Shown: positions 1 to 10,649, counted from the first letter of the stretch. The stretch is DNA of 64,000 bases from Flaccisagitta enflata (GCA_965153355.1 OZ231128.1:24242001-24306000), one strand, 5' to 3'. Program-made: numbers and translations. The notes: generated by a model not told the origin, from the letters alone.

Positions 1-135
1 TTGGCCCTTTGGAGCCGCTGCCCAAAAAAGCCCTAAGCAGGCTGATTTGAAACCTGGGGAGCTCATTGAAGGCCTCAGAAGCCTAAGAGGGCTGGCTTGA
101 GTCCCCTTCGGGGCCACCGCCCAAATGTAGTAAAG
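1..135. repeat. Family B repeat fragment (minisatellite plus GGCCCC hairpin motif)
   Basis: The sequence holds two copies of the family B terminal motif (GGCCCTTTGGAGCCGCTGCCC at the start in slightly degraded form, and CCCCTTCGGGGCCACCGCCC near 103-122). Between them is a degenerate 20-bp unit of the GGCTGATTTGA.GCCT type. The same arrangement recurs at 3.0, 9.1, 19-22, 34, 51 and 55 kb. The left end is cut by the window edge. No gene is visible. Confidence 0.6.
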
Positions 136-300
136 ATATGCATCCATAAGACTGGGAAAGGAAGAAAAGTTGGGGAAAAAACTTCACTGCTTGTAATCCA
201 AGGGCAAATAAGACGAAGGAGAAATGCGATGGCAAAAAAAGTGATTAAAGCCTCTTTCTTTTCTATCTCTAAGTTTTGCCATATTGTTTTTATTAGCTCC

Positions 301-470
301 TTTACAATTTTTTTATTTTTTATTTTATTTTTTTCTTTTCTTTTTTCTTTTCTTTTTTCTTTTCTTTTTTCCCTTTTCTCTTTGTCGTTTTAGTTTTTGT
401 TTTTTTTTTTATCTTCTTTCTCTCTTTCTCTTTTTTTTTCTGTTTCTCTTCGTTTTGCTTAATTTTTTTC
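301..470 (+). repeat. Pyrimidine-rich low-complexity tract (TTTTC)n
   Basis: About 170 bases are nearly pure T and C with an irregular TTTTC/TTTCTTTTC period. Reading frames across it are only runs of Phe, Leu and Ser and are not genes. Confidence 0.8.
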
Positions 471-479
471 TAATCAGGA

Positions 480-1215
480 AATGCAGGCGTTAGGAAAATT
501 GGATTTGCAAAGGACGCAGCCAAGCGAGACAACATAGAACATCAATCCAGTTAAAGGCGAAACAAGAACAATCTCGCCATGAATAAAAGGATAGAGCTGA
601 TTCAGCTGCTGAAAAACGAGTATATATCATTAACATAGGAACTAAAATGTTTGAATATGAAAACGATGGCGGCCACATCATCGAGTCGGGAGTATTCGTT
701 ACTTTATAGTGTCACATATCCGGTATTAGATATGCACATAACAATAATTACAGACCGGGTATACTCATCAAAGTTGACAGGTCCATGTTAAAATACCATC
801 ACTGCTTATCATGAACGCCAGCTCTTACACTTTTCACCTTAATCTGCAATGGCAGAGAAATTTTTTCCTCCTCCTTTTCTTCTTCTTCTTACACTACAAG
901 GTGTACCAACTTGGTCGCAACGTAAAGAATCGACATATCTCAATTTCTTTAGAAAACGATTTAATTCTGAAAAAAAATTCAAAAAGCTTATGAAAAACGA
1001 TATTTACCTATTAAGAGAAAAGTAATTGGAAGTCATAAACAGTCATGGAAAAAAAGCTTGAAAGTACTTTTTGTTATCATTTTGCCGTTTTTTATTGATT
1101 TCTCATTACAAATTCTTTATGCTTTTTTCTTGTTTCACTAAAGATGTGGACTTTGACTAAAATGAAATATATTAACTTTAATCAAAAGAATCCATACAGA
1201 AAATTATATTTATTA
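480..1215. other. Intergenic, nothing recognised
   Basis: Mixed-composition sequence becoming AT-rich after 830. I see no splice-bounded exon, no long inverted repeat and no known family. Short frames here have no domain-like composition. Confidence 0.5.
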
Positions 1216-1223
1216 GTAAAAAA

Positions 1224-1553
1224 CAGGGGTGTATAAAGTTGAGTATTCCCCCCCCCCCCCCCCCCGGTGGGGGGGTATAAAATCAAAACGTTTGGGGATG
1301 GGGAAGAAAATCAAATGTTTGAAAAAAAGGAAAAAAAATTTTTGAAGATCTAACACTTTTGGTAGTACCAAAAGGTAAAATACAATTACTACAACACAAT
1401 TTAACACTATTTAAACCTAAAATATATTGTTTTATAGCTTTGAGGGGAAGAAAATCAAAGATTTTGTAACGCAATGCGACGCGTCGCAGGGAAGAAAATC
1501 AAAGGCAGGGGGGGGGAATAAAATCAAAAGCCGCTCAACTATATACACCCCTG
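1224..1553. mobile_element. hAT-like MITE, 330 bp
   Basis: The termini are inverted: CAGGGGTGTATAAAGTTGAG on the left and its near-perfect complement CTCAACTATATACACCCCTG on the right. The flanking octamers gtaaaaaa (1216-1223) and ataaaaaa (1554-1561) match at 7 of 8, as expected of an aged 8-bp hAT target duplication. CAGGG-type ends are typical of hAT. The interior has a C tract (1246-1265) and four degenerate copies of GGGGAAGAAAATCAAA, and no transposase. Confidence 0.7.
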
Positions 1554-1751
1554 ATAAAAAACTATGATATTTTATATGAACATGTTTATGAAAATCAATT
1601 TTATTTTACATATGGTTTTGAAGGATAGAAATGAAAAAAAACTCTGATATAGTGAATATGTTTTTTACTAGTGCCAAAAACTACAGCTAAAGATTCTTTA
1701 TTTGGGACCAATCTCAGCTTTGTAGCTCAATCCATTTAAAAATGAGAGCAT

Positions 1752-2340
1752 TTTACAGTGTGAACAAAAAAGTATTAAGCTTTTACTCCTACTCTTCATG
1801 GTCTGGAATCATTTTTATCTTAAAGTACTATGTTTGACGTTTATTGTATCAAAATTTCATGGGTCTGAGTTAAATATTTTGCCTGCAACATCAAATTGAA
1901 GTAAAAAAGGCATTTCCAGAAGACGTTCATTTTCAGCTTAAATTCTTCTTTTTTCATCAGGGGAGATTTTCTTTGATTTGTTCTCGTTTGAAGACGGCTT
2001 GAGGTATAGATACCAGATTGGTCTCAAATGGAAGATTATTTGACATTTTTTCATTTGAAACCAATTTGGTACCGATGGCTTCAGCTGTTAAAATATCAGA
2101 ACAATTTATGAAAAAACTGCCCTGACAAAAAAAGTGAATATTTGAGCTCAAACTATAAATACTCATTTTACTTCAAACTGATAGCATGAACAAACTATTT
2201 AACTCAGACTAATGAATTTTTTATACAATAAATGTCAAATATAGTACTTGAAGAAATAAATAATTCCCAGTCTAGAAGATAATTCATCTAGGAGTAAAAG
2301 CTTAATACTTTTTTGCATTTGAGAGTGTTCACCCTGTAAA
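1752..2340. mobile_element. Foldback element, about 590 bp
   Basis: TTTACAGTGTGAAC at 1752 is mirrored by GTTCACCCTGTAAA at 2327-2340. The inverted arms stay recognisable well inwards: AAGTATTAAGCTTTTACTCC on the left recurs inverted near 2291-2312. Similarity continues through the TTTATTGTAT and CTGAGTTAAATA blocks. There is no coding capacity. The superfamily is not determined because no clear target duplication is visible. Confidence 0.65.
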
Positions 2341-2461
2341 GAAAAAGTGTCTATGGGGAAGAATTACAAAATTTGCATCCCAAAAAAAGTTTCATAATTC
2401 TGGTTTTGAATATGTAACATTTTTATGGGGCTGATCAATTTTCTTAGTCTGAGCAAAAATC

Positions 2462-2872
2462 ATCTTCTTTTTCTTTTTCTTTTTCTTTTTCTGTTTCTTT
2501 TTCTTCTTCTTTTTCTTTTTCTTTTTCTTTTTCTTTTTCTTCTTCTTCTTCTTCTTCTTCTTCTTCTCGTTCTTTTTCTTCTTCTTCTTTTTCTTTTTCT
2601 TCTTCTTCTTCTTCTTCTTCTTCTTCTTCTTCTCGTTCTTTTTCTTTTTCTTCTTCTTCTTCTTCTTCTTCTTCTTCTTTTTCTTCTTCTTCTTCTTCTT
2701 CTTCTTCTTTTTCTTTCTTCTTCTTCTTCTTCTTCTTCTTCTTCTTCTTCTTCTTCTTCTTCTTCTTCTTCTTCTTCTTCTTCTTCTTCTTGTCCTTCTT
2801 CTTCTGAATTTTCTTCTTTTCATGCATTTTCTCCTCTTCTTTCTTCTTCTTTCAAACCTTTCTCTTTTTTCT
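2462..2872 (+). repeat. (TTC)n/(TTTTTC)n microsatellite
   Basis: About 400 bp of TTC and TTTTTC units form a strand-asymmetric polypyrimidine/polypurine tract. The long Arg/Lys/Glu-only or Leu/Ser-only frames on both strands are artefacts of the repeat. Confidence 0.95.
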
Positions 2873-3002
2873 TTTGAGTTTTCTCCTCCCTTTCCCTGAG
2901 AACTGCTTATAGAATGACAGGTCGAACTTGCGTAATCCAAGTGGGCTTAAGATATTTCAATTTTCCCACTTGATGTTCGATTCCGCTAAAAAGCCGAAGA
3001 AA

Positions 3003-3425
3003 AGTGAGAGCGGAAAAGAGATAGTCGCAAAGGCGTCAGAAGGTCAGTGGTACCCGTTGCTCCTAAGTGTATGTAAGGTGTAAAGGTGAGAGGGCTGGCG
3101 CCTCAGGGCTGCGGTCCCAGCCTCGAGGCTGGAATTTGAGCCTGAAGGCTGAGATTGGAGCCTCAAGACTAGGATTGGAGCCTCAACGCTAGGAATGGTG
3201 CCTAAAAGCTAGAATTGGAGCTTTGAGGCTGGGATTGGAGCCTAAAGCTGGGATTGGGACCTTGAGGCTAGGATTGAGGCCTCAAGGCGGGGGGAGGGGA
3301 TGGAGAAGAATGAGAAAAAAAAAGATGGAGAAGAAGTATGAGAAAATGTCCTATATGTCATTTATATGTGCGAGAGTGTACGCCATCGGCCCCTTTGGGG
3401 CCACTGCCAAAAAAGAAAGGGACAT
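3003..3425 (+). repeat. Family B element with 20-bp minisatellite core
   Basis: It begins with the recurring motif ATAGTCGCAAAGGCGTCAGA followed by GGTCAGTGGTACCCGTTGC. It then carries roughly ten copies of a 20-bp unit (GCCTCAAGGCTGGGATTGGA-like). It ends with GGGGATGGAGAAGAA, a purine stretch, and CATCGGCCCCTTTGGGGCCA, which holds the family B palindrome. The same order is seen at 9.1 kb. Confidence 0.7.
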
Positions 3426-3509
3426 GTTCATTTTATAAGACCTCACAATTCTTACCAAAACCAACTCTACTAATGTCATATTAAGAAATTCAATTAAAAT
3501 ACATACATA

Positions 3510-3683
3510 CAGTGGAGCACCGCTAGAGCGCACCCGCTAATAAGGCATGCCTGCCTATAAGGCATGCAACCTATAGTCCTATGAGAGATTTTGTATTTAT
3601 TTCTATATTGGCAATAAGGCAGCTTCACTATAAGGCATAATTTGGCTCGGTCCCATGGAAGGCGCTCTAGCAAAGCTCAACTG
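3510..3683 (+). mobile_element. pogo/Tigger-like MITE, 174 bp, intact
   Basis: The ends are inverted: CAGTGGAGCACCGCTAGAGC on the left, and GCTCTAGCAAAGCTCAACTG on the right, which complements it with a few differences. The element is flanked by TA on both sides (3508-3509 and 3684-3685). CAGT termini, a TA target and small size are the pattern of pogo-type Tc1/mariner MITEs. Internal TATAAGGCAT repeats are present. Other copies lie at 22,315-23,053 and 53,388-53,553. Confidence 0.8.
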
Positions 3684-3838
3684 TATACCATGCAGATAAT
3701 AGAAAAGGAACTGCACTCTTTAAATGATTTGTTTTAGTGATACCTCTAAAACGAATAAGGTAAAACTTGAACCCAAGAAGTAGGAGCGCAAACTAGCAGA
3801 CCAATGGATAAACAGACAGTCAGATAGAAGTACGAGAG

Positions 3839-3839
3839 T

Positions 3840-3898
<59 letters not shown>
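3839..3898 (+). repeat. (AG)n microsatellite
   Basis: About 60 bp of GA repeats with one interruption near the start. Confidence 0.95.
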
Positions 3899-3900
<2 letters not shown>

Positions 3901-4261
3901 AAATTGTTCCTCTATTCCAACGATCAAAGGTGAATGTGGCAGAATTGAAGTTTGGAGGAAAATCTTTGATAGCTCCGAGATAATCCAGCGTCAAACATTT
4001 ATCATAAACAGATCCAAACGAGATGAGATGATGATATAGAATGACGAAAGAGGGCGAACATGTGGGCCAATATGAGAAAACGAGTGAGAGACACGGACGA
4101 GACTAAAGTGTAGAACAAAAAAGATGAAGACGAAAAAAAAAAGAAGTAATCGAAAACGAGAGAAGACCGAAAAAGAAGTTTAGCTGAGATGATACGGCAC
4201 GATGCGACGACGATAGGCAAGGGGATTTATGGTGCTGGTGAGAGACAGAACGCACGCGCGC

Positions 4262-4266
<5 letters not shown>

Positions 4267-4354
<88 letters not shown>
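4267..4354 (+). repeat. (CT)n microsatellite, 88 bp, uninterrupted
   Basis: A pure CT run sits between short CpG/GCGC blocks (ACGCACGCGCG on the left, GACGCGTCACGTGCGCGCGCG on the right). Confidence 0.95.
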
Positions 4355-4356
<2 letters not shown>

Positions 4357-4510
4357 ACGCGTCACGTGCGCGCGCGCATCTATATGAAGGAAAAGTGTGA
4401 GAGAGAGAAAATAACAAAACGGAAGTGCGCGCAGACGTGTGTTTCGCGTCACATCGTGCGTGCATTGAGTGAGACAGTGGTAAGTTATTGATAAGAAATA
4501 ATGATAGTAT

Positions 4511-4668
4511 TGATAGTATGATTGATAGATTGATAGATTGATAGATTGAAAAATTGATAGATTGATAGATTGATAGATTGATAGATTGATAGATTGATAG
4601 ATTGATAGATTGATAGATTGATAGATTGATAGATTGATAGATTGATAGTATCATTGATAGTATTATTG
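4511..4668 (+). repeat. 8-bp minisatellite (TTGATAGA)n
   Basis: About 18 tandem copies of the octamer TTGATAGA, nearly perfect in the middle and degrading at both ends to TTGATAGTA variants. Confidence 0.95.
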
Positions 4669-4741
4669 ATAGCATTGATAGCAAGTGCTACATTTTTTCT
4701 CTACGTTGTAAAGAAGTTATGTAAAGTTAAGTCTATTAAAA

Positions 4742-4772
4742 ACGGAACCGTTGGAGCGGGGTTCAACTGTAG
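4742..4772 (+). mobile_element. Solo end of a pogo-like MITE
   Basis: GGAGCGGGGTTCAACTGTAG resembles the right terminus of the MITE at 3,510-3,683 and is followed by TA. No matching left end was found nearby, so it is a remnant or a related subfamily. Confidence 0.4.
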
Positions 4773-5384
4773 TTCTTTTAATCATTTAGAATAATTGATA
4801 TTCAAGGTTGAAGATTCAATCACTCCAGTACAGAAAGACAATATTCGTTTGTTGTTCCGGAGATGCGACGGTACAACAATTCTACATTCTAAAAAAAAAA
4901 CCCCATCACTCCTAATTCTTTCACGTTTCACCACCCCTGACGTGTTCTTTCCATCTCTTGTTTCCTATCATTTAGGATAGATGTTTTAAGCCTAATCAAT
5001 AAGAGCAATGCTTGACTGTATACCATTATTTTGAGAAAGAAATATTTTTATCATATTCTGAATAAATTTTTTTTTTTGTTAAATAGTTTATGTCAGGTAT
5101 ATTTGGCCTACCGATTAGCTTTGGTTTTTCCTGATAGGAGCAGGGTATAGCTGCACTTTAAGTCCTAATATTTTACCCCAGTCTGAAAATATCACCTTGT
5201 ATATTGATGAAAGCAACCCACCAGTAACTTTAACAACCAACAATAAAAGCCATATCCCCGAGCCAAAAGGAAAGCCCATGTTTATGTGCCAAATCTATCA
5301 AGATATTGGCCAAACCATACTTGCTGAACAATCATCCTAAGCCTAACTTCTTACCTAGCAGCCAGCCAACGATATGAAACTGAC

Positions 5385-5550
5385 AGGGGTTCGAGTGGGC
5401 AAGACCAGATGGAATTTGGACCTCAGGGCTGGAAATTGGGTCCGCAAGGCTGGGATTTGGTCCTTTAACCTGAGAATTGGTCTTCCAGGCTAGAAATTAG
5501 CCATCAACGCTGGAATTTGGGCCTCGAGACCGGGATTCGGGCAAGCCACT
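5385..5550 (+). repeat. Family B minisatellite core, isolated
   Basis: Six to seven degenerate copies of a 20-bp unit (GGAATTTGGGCCTCAAGGCT-like) lie here without recognisable family B ends. Confidence 0.6.
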
Positions 5551-5610
5551 AACTAATGTTTACTAGACCCCAGAACCGTTTTGGTTGCCTGATTTAGATG
5601 CAGAATTTTT

Positions 5611-5613
<3 letters not shown>

Positions 5614-5702
<89 letters not shown>
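5614..5702 (+). repeat. (CT)n microsatellite
   Basis: About 88 bp of uninterrupted CT. Confidence 0.95.
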
Positions 5703-5707
<5 letters not shown>

Positions 5708-5870
5708 TTTTCTCGCTTTTTCCCCAACAGTCACTGGTATTTCCCGAATTGGCTCCTATTCAAAAAGTTATTGAGAAGCGGTTTGGCGAAAGCACGTTCG
5801 TTCGAAACCGCGATTTTTCTCTGCTGCAAGAGTGCTGCAATGCCCTGTTATATTACATATTCCCCCGCTG

Positions 5871-5875
<5 letters not shown>

Positions 5876-5910
<35 letters not shown>

Positions 5911-5990
5911 CAGAAGCAGACAGACAGAGAAACCCAGAAACAGACAGAGACATACAGAGACAGAAAGAGAGAGAAAGACAGAGAGAGCTA
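5876..5990 (+). repeat. (GA)n/(CAGA)n microsatellite abutting a truncated LINE
   Basis: GA repeats grade into CAGACAGAGA units. The region with reverse transcriptase similarity starts about 30 bp downstream, so this tract may sit at a 5' truncation point of the LINE. Confidence 0.85.
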
Positions 5991-6017
5991 AAGAACAAAC
6001 CAACAAATACAAAAAAA

Positions 6018-7004
6018 CTACTGCAACGCGGTACACCACTTGTGTTTGTAGAAATCATCATGTTCTGGTACAGTGAACTCTACTGTAAGGTTCGCTGGGA
6101 CGATGAATACAGTGTCTGGTTCTTGATAATCGCCGGTGTACGCCATGGAGGCATCCTGTCACCAATCTTCTACGCCATCTACGTGGATGACCTCATCTCC
6201 ATCCTGTCACAGTTGAAAGTTGGTTGTTACATACGTAACACATTCATCGCTGCGCTGCTTTACGCAGATGACATGGCGTTATTATCTCCATCCTTGACGG
6301 GCCTACAACTGCTACTCTCAGCGTGCGAGCAGTATTGCAAGGATTGGGATATCTGCCTTAATCCAAAAAAGACCAAAAACATGTACTTTGGCAATCGGCA
6401 AAAAAACTTGTGCAAACTGACCCTTAACGGCTGCGAGATTGAGTGGGTTGAGAAATGGCCATATCTGGGCATTGTTCTAATCACCGGCGCCAAATTTGGC
6501 TGTTGCATAGCCGACAAAATCCGCAAATTCTACAAAGCGTCAAAACATATATTTCGCATTGAAGGCAAGTCCAATGACGTGATGATTCTTCTGCTTGTAG
6601 AGACTCATTGTATCCCTATCCTGACGTATGGGATTGAAGTCCTCGTTGTTTCAGATCAAGACACTCGTCGTCAACTAAAAGTTGCCTATAACTCTGTTTT
6701 CCGCCGGATCTTTAACTATCGGCAGTGGCAATCTGTGCTCGAACTTCAATCTCTTTTATCTCGATTTAATCGGGAAGAACTGGTGGAGTATCGCACCAGC
6801 AAGTTTCTAAATCGTATTCGCATTGACCCTCAATTGAACGCCATTTTTCCTTGTTATTCTAATTTATTTGTTTCTCTTTTCATTGTTCTGCTACATGTTT
6901 ACCATGTGAATAAACTGATTACTAAAACATATCTTAACTTATTTTTGAAACAAAAAAGAATTCCCAAGATTTTGGCGATTTATTTTGACTACTCTCTAAG
7001 CTAA
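6018..7004 (+). pseudogene. 5'-truncated non-LTR (LINE) reverse transcriptase fragment
   Basis: About 328 codons stay open from RGTPLVFVEI to a stop at 7002-7004. Visible signatures are the palm block GVRHGGILSPIFYAIYVDDL (RT motif B region), the catalytic LLYADDMALLSPS (YADD, motif C), the following DWDICLNPKKTKNMYFG, and a thumb-like region with ITGAKFGCCIADKIRKF. The fingers, motif A and any endonuclease are missing, so this is a retrotransposon remnant. The style resembles CR1/Jockey-group LINEs, an assignment made by eye only. The last about 50 residues are hydrophobic and AT-rich and may be readthrough into 3' sequence. The open frame also runs upstream through the GA microsatellite, but that part is not protein-like. 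An HINE begins 170 bp downstream. Confidence 0.85.
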
Positions 7005-7178
7005 TTCAGAAACGGACACTTGTAAGCAACATGCATAGCAATCGGGTAAAGCGGCCATCGATAACGATGAATTCAGATTTACATTGAAGCCAACCACCTG
7101 ACGTATCTGGAAAGCTAGGATTCGAAAATTGATATTATGTTGTTCAAATCAAGAGTCCTCGCATTGGTGTTGGATTGT

Positions 7179-7382
7179 TTTTAGTCGCGTGCACGCGACA
7201 CTCTACAACCCACTCTGTCCGTCGGTCGACGGTCTGTTTGTTGGTCGGTAACCCTTTGCTTTTTCGGCGTTTACAGGCGATTTTGGGGTTACAGCTCCTG
7301 CCCAAATGCCTGGCTGGTCTATTTCATCACTACCCCTGCCCACCCCCACGCGAGTTGGGTAGCCGTGTATGCGGCCTTGTTG
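7179..7382 (-). mobile_element. HINE-like element, GTCGCGTG class
   Basis: Read on the minus strand it runs from ACAAGGCCGCATACACGGC, through the subterminal CTCGCGTGGGGGTGGGCAGG, a short GACGGAC microsatellite and ACAGAGTGGGTTGTAGAGTG, to the terminal hairpin GTCGCG-TGCA-CGCGAC followed by TAAAAA. The order subterminal repeat, core, tetranucleotide microsatellite, terminal hairpin is that of Helentron-associated elements (DINE-1, oyster pearl). Confidence 0.85.
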
Positions 7383-7426
7383 GTTTCAAATCAATGGAAA
7401 CCCTGATCTTTGGCGATAAACCTTTT

Positions 7427-7644
7427 TAGATGCGTCCGTCAGGAACGCATCTCTATGGCAGTTTCTCCGGTCTTTCGGCTTAAACTTTCCCAAACATGCG
7501 AATTTGAAAATTCAATTTTATGTTATGAACTATACATCATTTGAAAGCCCATCGAATTTTGACTAAGAAAACAACCTTCGCTAATGTTAGCGGTGTGTGG
7601 TTTTGGCGTAAATCGCTAAGCCCTATCAGAACTCATATCATTAG
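7427..7644 (-). mobile_element. HINE-like element, GATGCG class, divergent or truncated
   Basis: It starts with the hairpin GATGCGTCCGTCAGGAACGCATC (7433-7455) after a T run, followed by CTCTATGGCAG as in other copies. The GTCC microsatellite is reduced to a trace (CTCCGGTC), and no AAGGC end is visible before the next element begins. Confidence 0.5.
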
Positions 7645-7923
7645 TTTTTAGATGCGTCCTCGCATCTCTATAAGAGGGTCTGTCCGTCCGTCCGTCCGTC
7701 GGTCCGTCGGTCGGTCCGTCCGTCCGTTACGCCTGTGCAAAAACCTAGTTTCTCAGCTGTTTTTGGCCACGGTGAGATCCTATACTGAAACAAATGATCA
7801 ACCAACATGTTCTGAGAGCCCTTTCTCCCTGTCTGTCCCATCTGTCTCTCCATATATATGTCACATGATCAATACACATAGAGACACAGCCTGGACGCAT
7901 CGTTGCCTGGTCAGGCTTGTTTT
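7645..7923 (-). mobile_element. HINE-like element, GATGCG class, intact
   Basis: The terminal hairpin GATGCG-TCC-TCGCATC lies at 7651-7665. It is followed by TCTATAAGAGG, a GTCC/GTCG microsatellite (about 7680-7728), GTTACGCCTGTGCAAAAACC, a core shared with the copy at 12,111, and the subterminal GGACGCATCGTTGCC before GGCTTGTTT. The subterminal GGACGCATC carries the same class-specific hexamer as the hairpin. Confidence 0.85.
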
Positions 7924-8013
7924 GACGAAAATCGATGCAACTTGAGAAAAAGATATGGAAAGAGACCGAGAGAGCTACAAAACAACGCAAGAGGGGAACG
8001 AAAATGGCGGAGA

Positions 8014-8168
8014 AAAAGAAGAAGAAGAAGAAGAAGAAGAAGAAGAAGAAATATAAATACATGATAGAAGAAGAAGAAGAAGAAGAAGAAGAAGAAGAAG
8101 AAGAAGAAGAAGAAGAAGAAGAAGAAGAAGAAGAAGAAGAAGAAGAAGAAGAAGAAGAAGAAGAAGAA

Positions 8169-8200
<32 letters not shown>

Positions 8201-8262
8201 AGAGGAAGAAGAAGAATAAGAAGAGGAAGAAGAAGGGGAAGAAGGGGAAGAGGGAGGAAAAG
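8014..8262 (+). repeat. (GAA)n microsatellite
   Basis: About 240 bp of GAA units, pure in the centre and degrading to GGAAGAA at the 3' side. The poly-Glu and poly-Leu frames over it are not genes. Confidence 0.95.
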
Positions 8263-8317
8263 CAAATAAAAAAAGAATAACAACAAAAACAAGAAAAGAG
8301 AGCAGCAGTCAATCTCA

Positions 8318-8523
8318 TTTTTAGTCGCGTGCTACGCGACTCTACAACTCGCTTTGCCGGTCCGTCCGTCCGTCCGTCGGTCCGTCACACTTTACTTTGT
8401 TTTTTTTTGTTTTTTTTTTTTTTGCGGTTAGCCTTACAGCTCCTGCCAAAATGATTAAGGGACCTCAAATATGGCCCCTTTCCACCCGCACGCGACTTAG
8501 GTAGCCGTGTATCCGGCCTTGTT
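8318..8523 (-). mobile_element. HINE-like element, GTCGCGTG class, intact
   Basis: Hairpin GTCGCGTGCTACGCGAC, then TCTACAACTCGCTTTG, a GTCC microsatellite, CACACTTTACTTTGTTTTTT, CTCCTGCCAAAATGATTAAG, the subterminal GCACGCGACTTAGGTAGCC and GTGTATCCGGCCTTGTTT. All parts match the copies at 13,236 and 43,121. Confidence 0.9.
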
Positions 8524-8719
8524 TCTAGATCCCGTACACGACGTTCACGTAAATAGACAATCTGCTTTTCAGTCAGGTAATCTCACTTTTTTGAGCTTTT
8601 GTGATTTCCCTGCACTATTATTATATCATGTCCCTACCCAGTCACACACAATTATAGAATTGTTTGTTTTGTTTTGTTTTTGTTTTTTTTTTTTTTTGCT
8701 TTTGATATTAGGTGCTTTA

Positions 8720-8780
8720 TAACCGAGTGAGTTGGTTGGTCCGTTGGTCCGTTGGTCCGTTGGTTTATCAGTCGGTCGGT
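8720..8780 (-). mobile_element. HINE microsatellite remnant
   Basis: GTTGGTCC and GTCGGTCGG tandem units like those inside HINEs, without hairpin or distal end. Confidence 0.45.
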
Positions 8781-8804
8781 TGGTTTATTTGGCAGTATTT
8801 GGCA

Positions 8805-8925
8805 GAATTTGCCGGGGGGGGGGGAAGGAGAGGATGTAGAGAGGGAGAAAGAGGAGAATATTCCTCATATGTGTGAAAGCACTGGTCATTGACCCCTTCG
8901 CGGCCTCTGCCATGCAAACACTTCC
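8805..8925 (+). repeat. Family B right-end remnant
   Basis: GCAGAATTTGCCGGGGGG, GGAGAGGATGTAGAGAGGG and a CATATGTGTGAAAGCACTGG block lead to ATTGACCCCTTCGCGGCCTC, the right end of family B with a damaged palindrome. Confidence 0.6.
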
Positions 8926-8960
8926 ATGTATTCCAGCTAAAATATCACAATCTTCATACA

Positions 8961-8985
8961 TTTTTAGTCGCGTGCGTGCGTGCGC

Positions 8986-9033
<48 letters not shown>
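8961..9033 (-). mobile_element. HINE hairpin end grading into (GT)n
   Basis: TTTTTAGTCGCGTGCGTGCGTGCGCG begins like an HINE terminus, but the arm expands into GCGTGC, then CG, then about 30 bp of GT. The rest of the element is missing. Confidence 0.55.
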
Positions 9034-9034
<1 letters not shown>

Positions 9035-9097
9035 TCGGTCGTAGATGTTAGCTTTGTCAACTTCATCATCATCGCCTTACCCGTCGGAAAAAAAAAA

Positions 9098-9603
9098 GAA
9101 TAGTCGCAAAAGCGTTAGAAGGTAAGCGGTACCCGTTACCCCTGTGTGAGTTTGTTTATACGTGATAGTGAGAGGAGCAGCAGCCCTGAAGGGGCCAATG
9201 ACTTATGCTTAGTACATTTTGAGGATCAAGGCTTAGAACTGAGCATCAGCAATAGGATTTTAGTCTTGCGGATGGAATTTGAGGCTTGAGGTTAGGATTC
9301 AAGCCTTGAGGTTTAAGTGTGAATCTCGAGGCTGGGATGTAAGCCTCAAGGCTGAGAAGTAAGCCTCAAGACTAGGATTTGAGCCTTGAGGCTGGGATTT
9401 GAGCCTTGAGGGTAGGATTCGAGCCGACTGTTGGGATTTGAGCCTCAATGTTGGGATTTGAGCATTGAAGTTGGGATTTGAGCCTAAGAGACGAGAATTT
9501 GGGCCTCAAAGTTGGGATTTGAGCCTCAAGGCTAGAATATGAGCTTTGAGGGGGGTGGACGGAGAAGAAGAAGCATAGGTCATCGGCACCTTCAGGGCCG
9601 CTG

Positions 9604-9606
<3 letters not shown>
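9098..9606 (+). repeat. Family B element with inverted GGCCCC ends and 20-bp minisatellite
   Basis: ATAGTCGCAAAAGCGTTAGA and GGTAAGCGGTACCCGTTACC open the element. GCAGCAGCCCTGAAGGGGCC at about 9177 is mirrored by GGCACCTTCAGGGCCGCTGC at 9587-9606. Between the mirrored ends lie about fifteen degenerate copies of a 20-bp unit (GGGATTTGAGCCTCAAGGCT). Confidence 0.75.

Positions 9607-9607
<1 letters not shown>

Positions 9608-9669
<62 letters not shown>
9608..9669 (+). repeat. (AG)n microsatellite joined to a family B end
   Basis: About 60 bp of AG start directly at the family B terminus and grade into ACAGACAG. Confidence 0.9.
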
Positions 9670-9677
<8 letters not shown>

Positions 9678-9873
9678 GAGACAGACAGACAGAGATATTT
9701 CCCAGATACAAACGCGCTCTAGGACACATGAACACGGATGCATACACGTAGAAATTTACTAAAGGCCATTCATAGGTCCTAAAGTCAAGACCAACATAGA
9801 TACTGAGCATCTCATGAAAGCTGCGGGCGTACGTTGCCTTTAACGAACTAGACTAAGCGATGTGGATACATGG

Positions 9874-9962
<89 letters not shown>
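9874..9962 (+). repeat. (GA)n microsatellite
   Basis: About 88 bp of pure GA. Confidence 0.95.
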
Positions 9963-9967
<5 letters not shown>

Positions 9968-10267
9968 GAACAGAGGGAAGGAAGGAGGGGGGAAGGCGGT
10001 GTGATCAATATGATGGTGAAAATTTTACACATTTGCTTGCGCACATCAAAAGGTCAAATTCTGGCCTTAATAAATAATTACTTGCACTACATCGTTTCTA
10101 TTATTATCTTTTTCACCATCATCATCTCCGTTTCTTTTTAACATGATCATCATCACATTTGTTGTCATAATCATGGTCATCTTTTGTCATAGTTATCATC
10201 TTCGGTTTTTTCACCGTCATCTCCATATTTGACGTCGTCATCATCTTTGTTTCTGTTTTCACCCTCT

Positions 10268-10512
10268 TCCTGTTTTTCTTCATCTTCTTCTTCATCTTCT
10301 TCTTCATCTTCTTCTTCTTCTTCTTCTTCTTCTTCTTCTTCTTCTTCTTCTTCTTCTTCTTCTTCTTCATCTTCTTCTTCTTCTTCTTCTTCTTCTTCTT
10401 CTTCTTCTTCTTCTTCTTCTTCTTCTTCTTCTTCTTCTTCGTCTTTGTCTTTGTCTTTGTCTCTGTCTTTGTCTTCGTCTTCTTTCTTATCTTCTTTCAT
10501 TTTCTTTTTCTT
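10268..10512 (+). repeat. (TTC)n microsatellite with TTTGTC edge
   Basis: TTC units with occasional TCA variants, followed by six TTTGTC-type hexamers. Poly-Ser and poly-Glu frames over it are artefacts. Confidence 0.95.
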
Positions 10513-10594
10513 CTTCACTTTGTTTTTCCGAAATCTTCCGAGTAACCTCGTTACTGATTACTCTAAAAAAATGCAGGCCTGAATCAAGGAAGAA

Positions 10595-10614
10595 ATAGAG
10601 AAAGAAAGAGAGAG

Positions 10615-10649
<35 letters not shown>

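Noticed and set aside
5832-6010. N-terminal extension of the reverse transcriptase fragment
   Set aside because: The first approximately 60 codons are translated GA/CAGA microsatellite. Protein-like sequence starts only near 6,018.
8961-9033. CG-rich GCGTGCGTGCGCGCG block as a CpG-type promoter
   Set aside because: It begins exactly like an HINE terminus and grades into (GT)n, and no gene start lies downstream.
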